From assembly GCF_008065375.1 (NCBI RefSeq), contig NZ_VJYI01000001.1, positions 806,001 to 870,000 of the forward strand: a stretch of DNA of 64,000 nt, in the 5' to 3' direction. The translations under genes and the position numbers were made by a program. Below the pieces are notes generated by a model, which saw only the letters and a program-made list of their open reading frames with translations, was not told the origin of the DNA and did not search any database. Shown here piece after piece: positions 8,765 to 17,580 of the stretch (positions within the stretch are counted from its first letter, which is position 1; every line of letters starts with the position of its first letter). Source of the stretch: Nonomuraea sp. SYSU D8015 (GTDB lineage Bacteria; Actinomycetota; Actinomycetes; Streptosporangiales; Streptosporangiaceae).

Positions 8765-9946
8765 GTGGAGTACCTGGTGGGGGTCGCCGTGGTCGCGGTG
8801 CTCATGGGCGTGCCCGCGATCGTGTTGTGGCGGGTCATGCGCGGCCGCCGCGAGCTGGGCACCAGCCCGGCCGAGCGGGCCACGTTCGAGACACTGCACA
8901 CCGCCTCGCTGGCGGGGCCGCCGCTGCGGGCCGGGCTCACGGCCGACGGCGCCGAGCGTGCCTCCAAGCACCTGCGCGCCCTGCTGGGCTCGGCGGCCCT
9001 GGCGATCACCGATGGCGAGCGGCTGCTCGTGTACGACGGCGCCGGCGACGACCACCACGCCGAGCAGGCGTTCGAGCACGCCGCCGCCACCCTCAAGGAC
9101 GGCCGCACCCAGGTCCTGACCATCGACTGCGACCTGCTCGAATGCCCGATCAGGCAGGCCGTGGTCGTGCCGCTGACCACTGACGACCGGGTCGTCGGCG
9201 CGCTGGCCGCCTACGGGCAGAGCGCCTCGGCCGGACTGGTGAGGGCCGCCCAGGAGGTGGCCGGATGGGTGGACTCGCAGCTGGAGCTGGCCGAGCTCGA
9301 CCGTTCGCGCACCCGGCTCATGGAGGCCGAGGTGCGGGCGCTGCGGGCGCAGATCTCGCCGCACTTCATCTACAACTCGCTCACCACGATCGCCTCGTTC
9401 GTCCGCACCGATCCCGAGCGGGCCAGAGAGCTGCTGCTGGAGTTCGCCGACTTCACCCGCTACTCCTTCCGCCGGCACGGCGAGTTCACCACGCTGGCCG
9501 AGGAGCTGCGCTCGATCGACCGCTACCTGATACTGGAACGGGCCAGGTTCGGCGACCAGTTGCAGGTCACGCTGCGCATCGCGCCCGAGGTGCTGCCGGT
9601 CGCGGTGCCGTTCCTGTGCCTGCAGCCCCTGGTCGAGAACGCCGTCAGGCACGGCCTGGAGAGCCGCAACGGCGTCGGCCGCATCACGATCGTCGCGGAG
9701 GACGCCGGGTCCGAGTGCCGCATCAGCGTCGAGGACGACGGCCTCGGCATGGACCCCGACCGGCTGCGCCTCATCCTCGCCGGAGAGATCGTCCCGGCCG
9801 GCGGCGTCGGGCTGGCCAACGTGGACGAGCGGCTGCGCCAGGTCTACGGCGACGAATACGGTTTGGTCGTCGAGACCGGCGAAGGGGCAGGCACCAAGGT
9901 CAACATCAGGTTGCCGAAATATCACCCAGGCGTATCTGCCCGTTGA
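8765..9946 (+). CDS. LytS-type sensor histidine kinase
   Basis: A 393-residue kinase that starts at GTG 8765. One N-terminal membrane helix (about residues 5-22) is followed by a GAF-like sensing region (about 50-165) with a pair of cysteines (DCDLLECPIRQAV). The His_kinase (LytS/YehU) phosphoacceptor is ALRAQISPHFIYNSL at about 194-208. The HATPase domain shows PLVENAVRHGLE (N-box), DDGLGMD (G1) and GVGLANVDERL (G2). It lacks the multi-span 5TM-Lyt sensor of classical LytS, so sensing is probably intracellular. It is followed after 33 bp by the LytTR regulator, its evident partner, and then by a DUF485/symporter pair. Confidence 0.92.
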   Translation: MEYLVGVAVVAVLMGVPAIVLWRVMRGRRELGTSPAERATFETLHTASLAGPPLRAGLTADGAERASKHLRALLGSAALAITDGERLLVYDGAGDDHHAEQAFEHAAATLKDGRTQVLTIDCDLLECPIRQAVVVPLTTDDRVVGALAAYGQSASAGLVRAAQEVAGWVDSQLELAELDRSRTRLMEAEVRALRAQISPHFIYNSLTTIASFVRTDPERARELLLEFADFTRYSFRRHGEFTTLAEELRSIDRYLILERARFGDQLQVTLRIAPEVLPVAVPFLCLQPLVENAVRHGLESRNGVGRITIVAEDAGSECRISVEDDGLGMDPDRLRLILAGEIVPAGGVGLANVDERLRQVYGDEYGLVVETGEGAGTKVNIRLPKYHPGVSAR

Positions 9947-9979
9947 CCTCGATCTTTGTTGTCGGTTTTATCACTATCT

Positions 9980-10729
9980 ATGGCACAACTCCGGGTCCTC
10001 GCGGTCGATGACGAGCTGCCCGCCCTCGAAGACCTCTCGTACCTGCTGCGCGCCGACCCCCGTATCGGCGAGGTGGCCACCGCGAGGGACGGCGCCGCGG
10101 CCCTGCGGCTGCTCGACCGGGCCATCGCCGACGGCAGGCCCATCGACGCGGTGTTCCTCGACATCAGGATGCGCGGGCTCGACGGGGTGGTGCTCGGGCG
10201 GCTGCTGTCGCAGTTCGCCAACCCGCCCCGGGTGGTGTTCGTGACGGCGTACGAGGAGCACGCCGTGGACGCCTTCGAGATCAAGGCCGAGGACTACCTG
10301 CTCAAGCCGGTACGCCCCGAGCGGCTCGCCGAGGCCATCCGGCGGGTCGCCGTGTCGGCCGACGTGCCCGTCGAAGGCAGCGAGACCGACACGATCCCCG
10401 TCGAACTGGGCGGGGTGACACGGTTCGTCTCCAGCGCCGACGTGATGTACGTCGAGGCGCAGGGCGACTACGCGCGCCTGCACACCGCGGCCGGCAGCCA
10501 CCTCGTCCGCATCCCGCTGGCCACGCTGGAGGAACGCTGGGCCTCGGCCGGGTTCGTCCGGGTGCACCGCAGTCACCTGGTGGCCGTCAAGCACATCGAG
10601 GAGCTGCACATAGACTCCGGCAAGTGCACCGTACGGGTGGGCGACACGGAGATCCCGGTCAGCCGCAGGCACACCCGCGAGCTACGCGACCTGCTGGTAC
10701 GCCGCGCGCGGAAAGGCAGAACCGAATGA
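9980..10729 (+). CDS. LytTR-family response regulator
   Basis: A 249-residue protein. The ATG at 9980 places the receiver strand AQLRVLAVDDE at the N-terminus; the in-frame upstream ATG (9956) adds eight hydrophobic residues unlike the family. The receiver has the acidic pair DD, phospho-acceptor Asp in AVFLDIRM, Thr in VFVTAYEEH and Lys in DYLLKPV. The C-terminal LytTR DNA-binding domain includes VMYVEAQGDYARLHT and FVRVHRSHLVAVKHI. LytTR domains bind short direct repeats. The stop overlaps the start of the DUF485 gene, so this regulator is translationally coupled to the transporter genes it probably controls. Confidence 0.93.
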   Translation: MAQLRVLAVDDELPALEDLSYLLRADPRIGEVATARDGAAALRLLDRAIADGRPIDAVFLDIRMRGLDGVVLGRLLSQFANPPRVVFVTAYEEHAVDAFEIKAEDYLLKPVRPERLAEAIRRVAVSADVPVEGSETDTIPVELGGVTRFVSSADVMYVEAQGDYARLHTAAGSHLVRIPLATLEERWASAGFVRVHRSHLVAVKHIEELHIDSGKCTVRVGDTEIPVSRRHTRELRDLLVRRARKGRTE

Positions 10730-11208
10730 GCCCCGAACCGCGCCCCGGCCGCCGCGGGCCGCTCCCGCGCACCGACCCCGCGCGCCGCGACCCCTCCCGG
10801 CGGGAGGACCCGCCCCGCAGAGTCGACGCCTTCCGGCGGACGGACACGCCGCGACGTGTCACCGTGACGAGCCCGCGCACCGCCGCCGCCCGCCGCCCCC
10901 GCTACCCCGCCACCCGCGAGATCGACGAGCAGACGCGGCTCGGTGAGGTCTACATGCGCTCGCTGCTGCGCACGCAGTTCCGGCTGGCGCTGTTCGTCTG
11001 CACCGTGCTGGCCTGCGTGGTCGGCGGCCTGCCGCTGCTGTTCCTGCTCATCCCGGAGCTGCGCGAGGTGCACCTGCTCGGCGTGCCGCTGCCGTGGGCC
11101 GTGCTCGCCGGCCTGATCTATCCGGCCTTCGTCATCGGCGCGTGGCTGTACGTCCGCCAGGCCGAGCGCAACGAACGCCACTTCGCCGAACTGGTCGAAC
11201 GCCGATGA
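10726..11208 (+). CDS. DUF485-type small membrane subunit
   Basis: A 160-residue protein. The first 65 residues are unusually rich in Arg, Pro and Asp, with repeated RRD/RRE/RRV blocks; such an extension is absent from the DUF485 protein at 24950. Two membrane helices follow at about 92-110 and 122-142, separated by a short polar loop, as in YjcH/DUF485 proteins. These are encoded beside acetate-type sodium:solute symporters, and here the stop overlaps the symporter start by 4 bp. The role is presumably as an accessory subunit of the symporter. The basic extension may be cytoplasmic. Confidence 0.75.
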   Translation: MSPEPRPGRRGPLPRTDPARRDPSRREDPPRRVDAFRRTDTPRRVTVTSPRTAAARRPRYPATREIDEQTRLGEVYMRSLLRTQFRLALFVCTVLACVVGGLPLLFLLIPELREVHLLGVPLPWAVLAGLIYPAFVIGAWLYVRQAERNERHFAELVERR

Positions 11209-12692
11209 GCCTGACCGCCGTCCTGGTTGTGGTCGTGGCGGCCGTGCTGATCGGGGCGTTCGGCATCAGGTTCTCCCGCACCACCTCCGACTTCTACGTC
11301 GCCTCACGCACGGTCAGCCCGCTCTGGAACGCCTCGGCCATCGGCGGCGAGTACCTGTCGGCGGCCTCGTTCCTGGGCGTCGCCGGGCTCATCCTGTCCT
11401 TCGGCGTCGACATGCTGTGGCTGCCCGTCGGGTGGACCGGCGGCTACCTGGTGCTGCTGGTGCTGGTGTCGGCGCCGCTGCGCCGCTCCGGGGCGTACAC
11501 GCTGCCCGACTTCGCGGAGGCCAGGCTCGAGTCGATGACCGTGCGCCGCACGGCCAGCGTGCTCGTCGTGCTGATCGGCTGGCTCTACCTGATGCCGCAG
11601 TTCCAGAGCGCCGGGCTGGTGCTGCGTACGATCACCGGCGCTCCCGTGTGGGTCGGCGGGCTGCTGGTCGCCGTCGTCGTCGCGGTGAACGTGCTGTCCG
11701 GCGGCATGCGGTCGATCACGTTCGTGCAGGCGTTCCAGTACTGGCTCAAGCTGACGGCGCTGGCCGTGCCGCTGGTGTTCCTGCTGCTGGCCTGGCAGGC
11801 CGACGGCGCGCCCGGGGTCAGCGCGCAGGACGCGGCCACCTGGCAGATGCCGCTGTCCGGGGCCAAGGAGTACGGGCTTTACTCGACGTACTCGCTGATC
11901 CTGGCCACGTTCCTGGGCACCATGGGGCTGCCGCACGTGCTCGTGCGCTTCTACACCAACCCGGACGGCCAGGCCGCCCGCAGGACCACGCTGGTGGTCC
12001 TGTCGCTGCTCGGCGCCTTCTACCTGCTGCCCGCCGTGTACGGCTGGCTCGGCCGCCTCTACGCGCCCGATCTGGCGCGCACCGACACGGTCGTGCTGAC
12101 GCTGCCGGCGAAGATGATCGGCGGCACGCTCGGCGACCTGCTGACGGCGCTGGTCACGGCCGGGGCGTTCGCCGCGTTCCTGTCCACGTCCTCGGGGCTG
12201 ACCGTGTCGGTGGCCGGAGTGATCGCCCAGGACCTGCTCAAGGGCAGCGTGCGCTCGTTCAGGATCGCCACGCTCATGGCTGTGGCGGTGCCGCTGGGGC
12301 TGGCGCTGTGGGCGCGGGCGCTGCCGGTGGCCGACGTGGTGGGGCTGGCGTTCGCGGTGGCGGCCTCGTCGTTCTGCCCGCTGCTCGTGCTGGGCATCTG
12401 GTGGCGCCGGCTCACCACCACCGGCGCCTTGGCGGGGTTGTTCGTGGGCGGCGGCCTCGCCTGCGCCGCGGTGCTGGCCACGATCACGGGGACGTCGTAC
12501 GGCGGCTTCATGAAGGCGCTGCTGGCCCAGCCGGCGGCGTGGACGGTGCCGATCGCGTTCGCGGTGATGGTGGCGGTGTCCTTCCTGACCCCGCACCGCG
12601 TCCCGCCCGGCGTGGCCAGGACCATGGTCCGCCTGCACACCCCGGAGAACCTCGACCTCGACCGCGGCGACTGGCGCCCCCGGTCCTCCTAG
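11205..12692 (+). CDS. Sodium:solute (acetate/monocarboxylate-type) symporter
   Basis: A 495-residue polytopic membrane protein of the SSS family with about 13 hydrophobic segments. Family signatures: FYVASRTVSPLWNASAIGGEYLSAASFLG near residues 25-55 and GTMGLPHVLVRFYTNPD around residue 240. The latter is shared with the ActP-like symporter at 25276. Partnering with DUF485 is typical of acetate/pyruvate-type carriers. The substrate cannot be fixed from sequence. Its operon with a LytS/LytTR pair recalls the BtsSR-BtsT and YpdAB-YhjX pyruvate systems of E. coli, so a small carboxylate is the best guess. It is the last gene of its operon. Confidence 0.88.
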   Translation: MSLTAVLVVVVAAVLIGAFGIRFSRTTSDFYVASRTVSPLWNASAIGGEYLSAASFLGVAGLILSFGVDMLWLPVGWTGGYLVLLVLVSAPLRRSGAYTLPDFAEARLESMTVRRTASVLVVLIGWLYLMPQFQSAGLVLRTITGAPVWVGGLLVAVVVAVNVLSGGMRSITFVQAFQYWLKLTALAVPLVFLLLAWQADGAPGVSAQDAATWQMPLSGAKEYGLYSTYSLILATFLGTMGLPHVLVRFYTNPDGQAARRTTLVVLSLLGAFYLLPAVYGWLGRLYAPDLARTDTVVLTLPAKMIGGTLGDLLTALVTAGAFAAFLSTSSGLTVSVAGVIAQDLLKGSVRSFRIATLMAVAVPLGLALWARALPVADVVGLAFAVAASSFCPLLVLGIWWRRLTTTGALAGLFVGGGLACAAVLATITGTSYGGFMKALLAQPAAWTVPIAFAVMVAVSFLTPHRVPPGVARTMVRLHTPENLDLDRGDWRPRSS

Positions 12693-12736
12693 CTGATCCG
12701 CAACGCAGGGTAGCAAGACGACCACCATAGAGTTAT

Positions 12737-13172
12737 GAACTGGCCCTGCAGCGGTCCCTTCCGCCCGGATCTGGCGTCGAGTGGCGCCGGCGTCACTACG
12801 GTCCGCACAGCCTTCGTCTTGCGGAGGTCGAACGGGACCTGTCTGAAGCAGGTGTCATCCAGGTCGAGGAGAGCGCCGACCCCTTCGCCGGATACCGCGA
12901 ATGCATCGTCCACCTGATCGACGCGCCGCACGTCGACATCGATACCGAGTTCGCCGAAATCATGGACGGGGTTCTCGCTGAATATGGTCGATGGTCGGCA
13001 GGCCAGCTGCGCGATCTCACCTATCAGACCGGTGGACCGCCGCTCCCCGACCTTGGTTCCGGCCTCGCGCGGAACGGACGATGAGCCTGGCGGGGTTGAT
13101 GACCTTGTCGAGGAGAGCCGGCAGCTCGCCGAACACCGGGCCGAGGCGACCCGACAGCTTCTGGAGGAATAG
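12737..13172 (+). pseudogene. Broken SocA/Panacea (DUF4065)-like gene
   Basis: No intact gene is found here. One frame (from about 12737) has no ATG but encodes a plausible protein: a WRRRHYGPHSLRLAEVERDL segment, then GVIQVEE, an YGRWSAGQLRDLTYQTG segment, and a stop at 13083. A second frame, shifted by one base, continues with an acidic helix (DDLVEESRQLAEHRAEATRQ) to a TAG at 13172. The YGP(Y/H)S motif and the late LxxLTYxT motif resemble the SocA/Panacea antitoxin domain. The lack of a start and the frame change suggest a decayed fragment. Bases 13173-13386 hold no gene I can recognise. Confidence 0.35.
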
Positions 13173-13384
13173 TGCCGGGTGGGGACTCTCCGAATCCCGG
13201 CTGAGGCGAGGTCGCCGCAGTCCGCGACGCGGTTCATAGCCGCCTGCGGCGTCAGCTCCGGCATCCAGCCGGGGCCGCGCAAGCCGAGCGCCGCCTCCCG
13301 GAGTAACGGACTCATGTAACGGCTTGCCCAGGCGGAACGGGTGCGGGTGTGCCAGAGGACGGGGCGGTGCGGGGTACGACGCTC

Positions 13385-13421
13385 GGTCAGCCCTTGACCG
13401 CGCCCGCCGTCAGCCCCTCCA
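13385..13421. repeat. 37 bp inverted repeat, copy A (permease 3' end)
   Basis: Thirty-seven bases covering the last codons and stop of the permease gene (reverse strand) recur exactly, in opposite orientation, at 18810-18846. The repeat encodes the permease ending EGLTAGAVKG. Confidence 0.9.
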
Positions 13422-14211
13422 CGATGTAGCGGCGGATGGCGGCGAACAGCACGAGCGTGGGCACCACGGACACCACGGTGGCGGCCGCCATCGAGCCCCA
13501 GTCGATGTCGTACTGGGTGATGAAGGAGTTCATGGCCACCGGAATGGTCTTGGCGTCCTCGCTGTCGATGAAGGTGATCGCCAGGAAGAGCTCGTTCCAG
13601 CACTGGACGAACGCGAAGATGAACGTCGCCGCGATCCCCGGCAGCATGACCGGGATCACCACCCGCACCATGGCCTCCAGTCGCGACGCCCCGTCCACCT
13701 GCGCGGCCTCCTCCAGCGCGACCGGCACCCGCTCGTAGAAGCCGCGCATGATGATCGTGGAGAACGGCACCAGCATGGCGACGTACACGAGCATGAGCCC
13801 GGCGAGCCGGTTGAGCAGGTCGAGGTCGGACATCAGCAGGTAGAGCGGGGCGAGCGCGATGAACAGCGGGAGCATCTGGGTGACCAGGTACGCCATCATC
13901 ACCGTCCCGCGGCCGGGGAAGGAGAAGCGGGCGAGGGTGTAGCCGCCCAGCACCCCGATCACGGTGACGACGCCGGCCGCGACCAGGGACACCATGAGGC
14001 TGTTGAGCAGGTACGTCCCGAAGTCGGCGAACTCGAACAGCTCCGCGTAGTGCTCGAACGTCACAGTGCCCGGCCAGTACTTGAGCGGCATCGAGAAGAT
14101 CTCGGGCTTGGGCTTGAGCGAGGTGATGACGATCCAGTAGAGCGGGAACAGGGTAATCAGCAGCCAGGCGGCCAGCACCACCACTTTGGCCGCGGTCGCA
14201 ACTCGTCTCAT
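13387..14211 (-). CDS. Carbohydrate ABC transporter permease (MalG type)
   Basis: A 274-residue inner-membrane permease with six hydrophobic segments. It starts at ATG 14211, inside the 3' end of the partner permease gene (4 bp overlap). The EAA loop that contacts the ATPase is EEAAQVDGASRLEAMVRVVIP, and the typical ending is YIVEGLTAGAVKG. Together with the MalF-type permease (14208-15104) and the lipoprotein (15101-16360) it forms a sugar importer. No ATPase gene is nearby, so a shared MsiK-type ATPase is presumed. Its last 35 bases are part of a 37 bp repeat found inverted at 18810-18846. Confidence 0.93.
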   Translation of the reverse strand: MRRVATAAKVVVLAAWLLITLFPLYWIVITSLKPKPEIFSMPLKYWPGTVTFEHYAELFEFADFGTYLLNSLMVSLVAAGVVTVIGVLGGYTLARFSFPGRGTVMMAYLVTQMLPLFIALAPLYLLMSDLDLLNRLAGLMLVYVAMLVPFSTIIMRGFYERVPVALEEAAQVDGASRLEAMVRVVIPVMLPGIAATFIFAFVQCWNELFLAITFIDSEDAKTIPVAMNSFITQYDIDWGSMAAATVVSVVPTLVLFAAIRRYIVEGLTAGAVKG

Positions 14212-15104
14212 CTGGCCTTCTCGAATCTGGTCGCGTTGAGGTAGAAGACGCTGAACGACAGCAGCAGGCCGAGGACGAGCAGGCCGACCGCGCCGGCCCG
14301 GCCGTAGTCGCCGCCGATGACCTGCTGGATGAGGAAGGTCGTGATGATGTCGGTGCTGCCGGCGGGGCCACCGCCGGTCATCGAGTAGATGAGGTCGGGG
14401 AAGTTCAGGATCCAAATGATCCGCAGCAGCACGATCAGCGCCAGCGTGGGCCGGATGTGCGGCAGCGTCACGTGCCAGAACTGCCGCAGCCGCGAGGCCC
14501 CGTCGACGGCCGCCGCCTCGTAGAGCTCCTTGGGCACCGACTGCAGCGCGGCCATGATCATGATGGCGAAGAACGTCACGCCGTACCAGACGTTGGCCAC
14601 GATGACCGACGTCATGGCCCACCCCGGCGTGGCCAGGAACCCGATGCGCTGATCGATGATCCCCGTCTTGAGCAGCAGGTCGTTGATCACTCCGAACTGC
14701 CCGTTGAACATCCACCGCCACAGCAGCCCGATCAGGAACCCCGACATGGCCCAGGGGAAGAACACCCACGCCTGGTAAAGCCCGCGCCCCCGGAAGTGCC
14801 TGCGGAGCAGCAGCGCCAGCCCGAACCCGAGGAAGAACTGGAAGAACAGCGACACGGCCACCCACGTGCCGGTGTTCCGCAGCGCCGTCCAGAACCGGTC
14901 CTCGGCCAGCACGGCACGGAAGTTGTCCAGCCCGACGAAGGGCGTCGAGGTGATGTCGAACAGGTTGTAGCGCTGGAAGGCGATCACCACCCCCCGGATC
15001 ACCGGGTAGTACGTGAACAGCGCCACGAAAACCACGCCGGGCAGCAGGCACAGGGCGATGAACCTGGCCCGGCGGGCGGTGAAGGTGCGCGGAGGAGCGC
15101 TCAT
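14208..15104 (-). CDS. Carbohydrate ABC transporter permease (MalF/UgpA type)
   Basis: A 298-residue permease with an N-terminal membrane helix at about residues 13-33 followed by five further spans. The EAA loop is YEAAAVDGASRLRQFWHVTLP, about residues 205-225. The segment WAMSGFLIGLLWRWMFNGQFG is typical of the MalF/UgpA branch. It overlaps both neighbours by 4 bp, so the three transporter genes form one translationally coupled operon read from 16360 down to 13387. The substrate is unknown; the binding-protein class points to mono- or oligosaccharides. Confidence 0.93.
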   Translation of the reverse strand: MSAPPRTFTARRARFIALCLLPGVVFVALFTYYPVIRGVVIAFQRYNLFDITSTPFVGLDNFRAVLAEDRFWTALRNTGTWVAVSLFFQFFLGFGLALLLRRHFRGRGLYQAWVFFPWAMSGFLIGLLWRWMFNGQFGVINDLLLKTGIIDQRIGFLATPGWAMTSVIVANVWYGVTFFAIMIMAALQSVPKELYEAAAVDGASRLRQFWHVTLPHIRPTLALIVLLRIIWILNFPDLIYSMTGGGPAGSTDIITTFLIQQVIGGDYGRAGAVGLLVLGLLLSFSVFYLNATRFEKAR

Positions 15105-16360
15105 GAGACCTTCTTGGCCTGGTCCGTCCAGAAGGCGTCCCACGACTTGAGCACCTCGGGGATGCTCTTCTTGCCCGTGAGCAGGGACTGGACGTCTCGG
15201 TCCGAGTCGACCCCCCACTGGCTCCAGCCCGGGTAGTCGACCGGCCTGATCGTGATCACCTGCTTGGGGTCCTGCTGCGCCTGCAGGTACGCCTTCCACG
15301 CGCCCTGCGAGAACTGCGGGTCGTTCTGCGCCTGCTTGGAGATCGGGATGAGCGAGTTGCCCTTGGCGAAGGCGATGCTCTGCTTGGCCTCCGACAGGAA
15401 CTGCACGAGCTTGACCGCCTCCTTCGGGTGTTTGGTGAAGGAGGTGACGCCCCAGCCGGCGTAGCCGACGGGCTGGAAGGCGTACCCGCTGGGACCCTTG
15501 GGGATGGGGGCGGTGGACCAGGCCGTGACGCCGCTGTCCTCCACCGTCTTGATCACTTCGGGGTCCTGGATGAGCATGCCGGTGACGCCGGAGGTGAAGC
15601 CCTGGACCATCTCCGGGTAGCCCCAGGACACCGAGTCGGGCGGGGACGCCTCCTTGAAGATCTTGACGTACAGGTCCATGGCCTGGGCGGCCTCGGGAGT
15701 GGAGAAGATCGTCCGCTTGTCCTTCAGGTAGAAGGACTTCTCGGGGTCGAGCTTGTCGCCGTTGTACGCGCTGATCATCTGGACCGCGTAGTCGGCGCCG
15801 CCCTTGCCGCCCCGGAACGAGTAGCCGAACCGGTCGCCCGAGGTCATCTTCTTGCCGGCCTCGTACAGCTCCTGCCAGGTGGTCGGCGGCTGCGCCATGC
15901 CCCGGTCCGTACGGTAGAACAGGGTCCGCTGGTAGAACCCGTACGGGATCAGGTAGGCCTTGCCCCCGACCTCGACGGCCTTCTTCTGGGCCAGCTCGGT
16001 CAGGTCCGACCAGCCGGGCCAGTCGGCGGTGGGCAGCTCGGCCAGCCAGCCGTTGTTGGAGAAGGACTTGGCCGTGTGGTCGCGCACCTCCAGCACGTCC
16101 AGGTCCTTCTTGGTCTGCAGGATCTGGGTGATCTTCTGGTCGGCGCTGTCGAGCGGCGGCGAGACGAGCTCGACGGTGACGCCCGGGTTGGCCTTCTCGA
16201 AGTCGGCGATCAGGGACTTGATGAGCTTCGTGCGCTCGGGGCTGGTCAGGCTCTCGATCATGCGGAGCCGTACCTCGTCCGAGGACGACGATCCGCCGGA
16301 GCCGCAACCCGCGAGCACCAGCGTGGCGGCGACCGCGGTCGCCAGGAGGGGCTTTCTCAT
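15101..16360 (-). CDS. Extracellular sugar-binding lipoprotein
   Basis: A 419-residue family 1 solute-binding protein. The N-terminus has a lipoprotein signal with lipobox LVLAGC (Cys at residue 19) and a Gly/Ser linker. The mature part has the usual IADFEKANPGVTVELV motif (about 51-66), TTWQELYEAGKKM and the repeated Trp/Tyr residues of sugar-binding proteins. It delivers a sugar to the two permeases downstream. The 56 bp before its start hold a perfect 12 bp palindrome at 16403-16414, a likely LacI operator that would control the transporter apart from the PLP-enzyme gene upstream. Confidence 0.93.
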   Translation of the reverse strand: MRKPLLATAVAATLVLAGCGSGGSSSSDEVRLRMIESLTSPERTKLIKSLIADFEKANPGVTVELVSPPLDSADQKITQILQTKKDLDVLEVRDHTAKSFSNNGWLAELPTADWPGWSDLTELAQKKAVEVGGKAYLIPYGFYQRTLFYRTDRGMAQPPTTWQELYEAGKKMTSGDRFGYSFRGGKGGADYAVQMISAYNGDKLDPEKSFYLKDKRTIFSTPEAAQAMDLYVKIFKEASPPDSVSWGYPEMVQGFTSGVTGMLIQDPEVIKTVEDSGVTAWSTAPIPKGPSGYAFQPVGYAGWGVTSFTKHPKEAVKLVQFLSEAKQSIAFAKGNSLIPISKQAQNDPQFSQGAWKAYLQAQQDPKQVITIRPVDYPGWSQWGVDSDRDVQSLLTGKKSIPEVLKSWDAFWTDQAKKVS

Positions 16361-16402
16361 GGGGAGCCTCCGCGGTGGTTCGAGTCAGCGCCTGGGGGGT
16401 TA

Positions 16403-16414
16403 GACAGCGCTGTC
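16403..16414. promoter_or_regulatory. LacI-type operator palindrome
   Basis: Perfect palindrome GACAGCGCTGTC with a central CG, as LacI operators have. It lies 43 bp upstream of the binding-protein start. A one-mismatch copy (GATAGCGCTGTC) lies inside the PLP-enzyme gene at 17170-17181, and a half-site TGACAGCG at 17593-17600 lies in the divergent promoter region before the LacI gene at 17693. That regulator is the natural candidate. Confidence 0.6.
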
Positions 16415-16416
16415 AG

Positions 16417-17580
16417 TCACGCTAGGCGACCGACCCCTTCCAGCGCTAGCCCGAGGTCCTTGATCAACGTGTCGGCGGGCTCCAGACCGACCGAGAGGCG
16501 GACGAGGCCGACCGGGATGCCCATGGTGGCCCGCACGCTCTCTTCGGTGGACAGCGCGGGCGCGTTCACCAGGCTCTCGAAGCCTCCCCAGGACACACCG
16601 ATCCTGAAATGCCGCAATTTATCGAGAAAAATCGCGACCTCTTCCCGTGAATCGGTCGCCAGCTCGATGCTGAACAAACTGGAGAACCCCGACATCTGGC
16701 GGATCGCAATCGCATACCCCGGATGCGACGGCAACCCCGGATGGTTGACCGCCCGCACGGCCGGATGGTCGGCCAGGAACCGCGCCACCGCCAGCCCCCG
16801 CTCCTCGTGGGCCGCCATCCGCACGGGCAGCGTCCGCAGCCCCTTGATCACCTTGGCCGCGTCGTGCGGCGACATGGCGGCGCCGTAGAGCTGGTACTCG
16901 GTCAGGGCGAGCGGCCTGATCAACCGTGCCGGTCCCACCACGACACCCCCGACCAGATCGCTGTGACCCCCGATGTACTTGGACAGGGAGTGCACGACCA
17001 GATCGACGCCCATCGTCAGCGGCTTCTGGAAGATCGGCGTGGACCAGGTGTTGTCCATCACCGTCACCAGCCCGCGCTCGCGCGCCCACCCCGTCACCTC
17101 CTCGATGTCGACGACGGCGTAGGCCATGTAGGAGGGCGACTCGAAGTAGAGTAGGCGCGTGTCCGCCCTGATAGCGCTGTCACATCCCGCGAGGTCGCCG
17201 ACGTGCGTATGCGTGACGCCGTACTTCTCCAGATACCGCAGGAACTGCGTGGTGGGCCCGTACACCGCGCCGAGCACCAGCACGTGATCGCCGGCCGACA
17301 CGAGCGACGAGATCGTCGCCGAGATGGCGCCCATCCCGGAGCCGAAACACTTGGCGCGCTCTCCCCGCTCCAGCGCGGCCAGCTTACGCTGGGCGAGATC
17401 GACCGTCGGGTTGGTCCCCCGCCAGTAGACGTACCGCTCGTCCTCGTTCCTGACCGCCTCGCCGAGCTCCTCCGCGGTCGCGAACGTGAACAGCGAGTTC
17501 TCGAACACCGGCGGGTTGACCGCGCCCAGCACCCAAGGCTCGTCCTCACCCAACCGGCCACAGATCCATTCGTCATCCAT
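16417..17580 (-). CDS. Cys/Met metabolism PLP-dependent enzyme (cystathionine lyase-like)
   Basis: A 387-residue protein of the trans-sulfuration PLP family. The start MDDEWICG at 17580 is preferred; the open frame extends upstream but the added residues are low-complexity and unlike the family. Motifs: YWRGTNPTVDLAQRKLAALE (substrate/PLP region), SGMGAISATI (phosphate loop), MDNTWSTP (Asp that contacts the pyridine N) and the Schiff-base Lys in VHSLSKYIGGHSD. It could be a beta/gamma-lyase or gamma-synthase; the exact reaction is undetermined. It lies just upstream of a sugar ABC operon on the same strand and divergent from a LacI gene, an unusual setting for a sulfur-amino-acid enzyme. Confidence 0.88.
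   Translation of the reverse strand: MDDEWICGRLGEDEPWVLGAVNPPVFENSLFTFATAEELGEAVRNEDERYVYWRGTNPTVDLAQRKLAALERGERAKCFGSGMGAISATISSLVSAGDHVLVLGAVYGPTTQFLRYLEKYGVTHTHVGDLAGCDSAIRADTRLLYFESPSYMAYAVVDIEEVTGWARERGLVTVMDNTWSTPIFQKPLTMGVDLVVHSLSKYIGGHSDLVGGVVVGPARLIRPLALTEYQLYGAAMSPHDAAKVIKGLRTLPVRMAAHEERGLAVARFLADHPAVRAVNHPGLPSHPGYAIAIRQMSGFSSLFSIELATDSREEVAIFLDKLRHFRIGVSWGGFESLVNAPALSTEESVRATMGIPVGLVRLSVGLEPADTLIKDLGLALEGVGRLA

Noticed and set aside
13173..13386. Possible minus-strand peptide just downstream of the permease gene
   Set aside because: Begins MSPLLREAALGLRGPGW but has no family likeness and no convincing ribosome site; may be gene debris.
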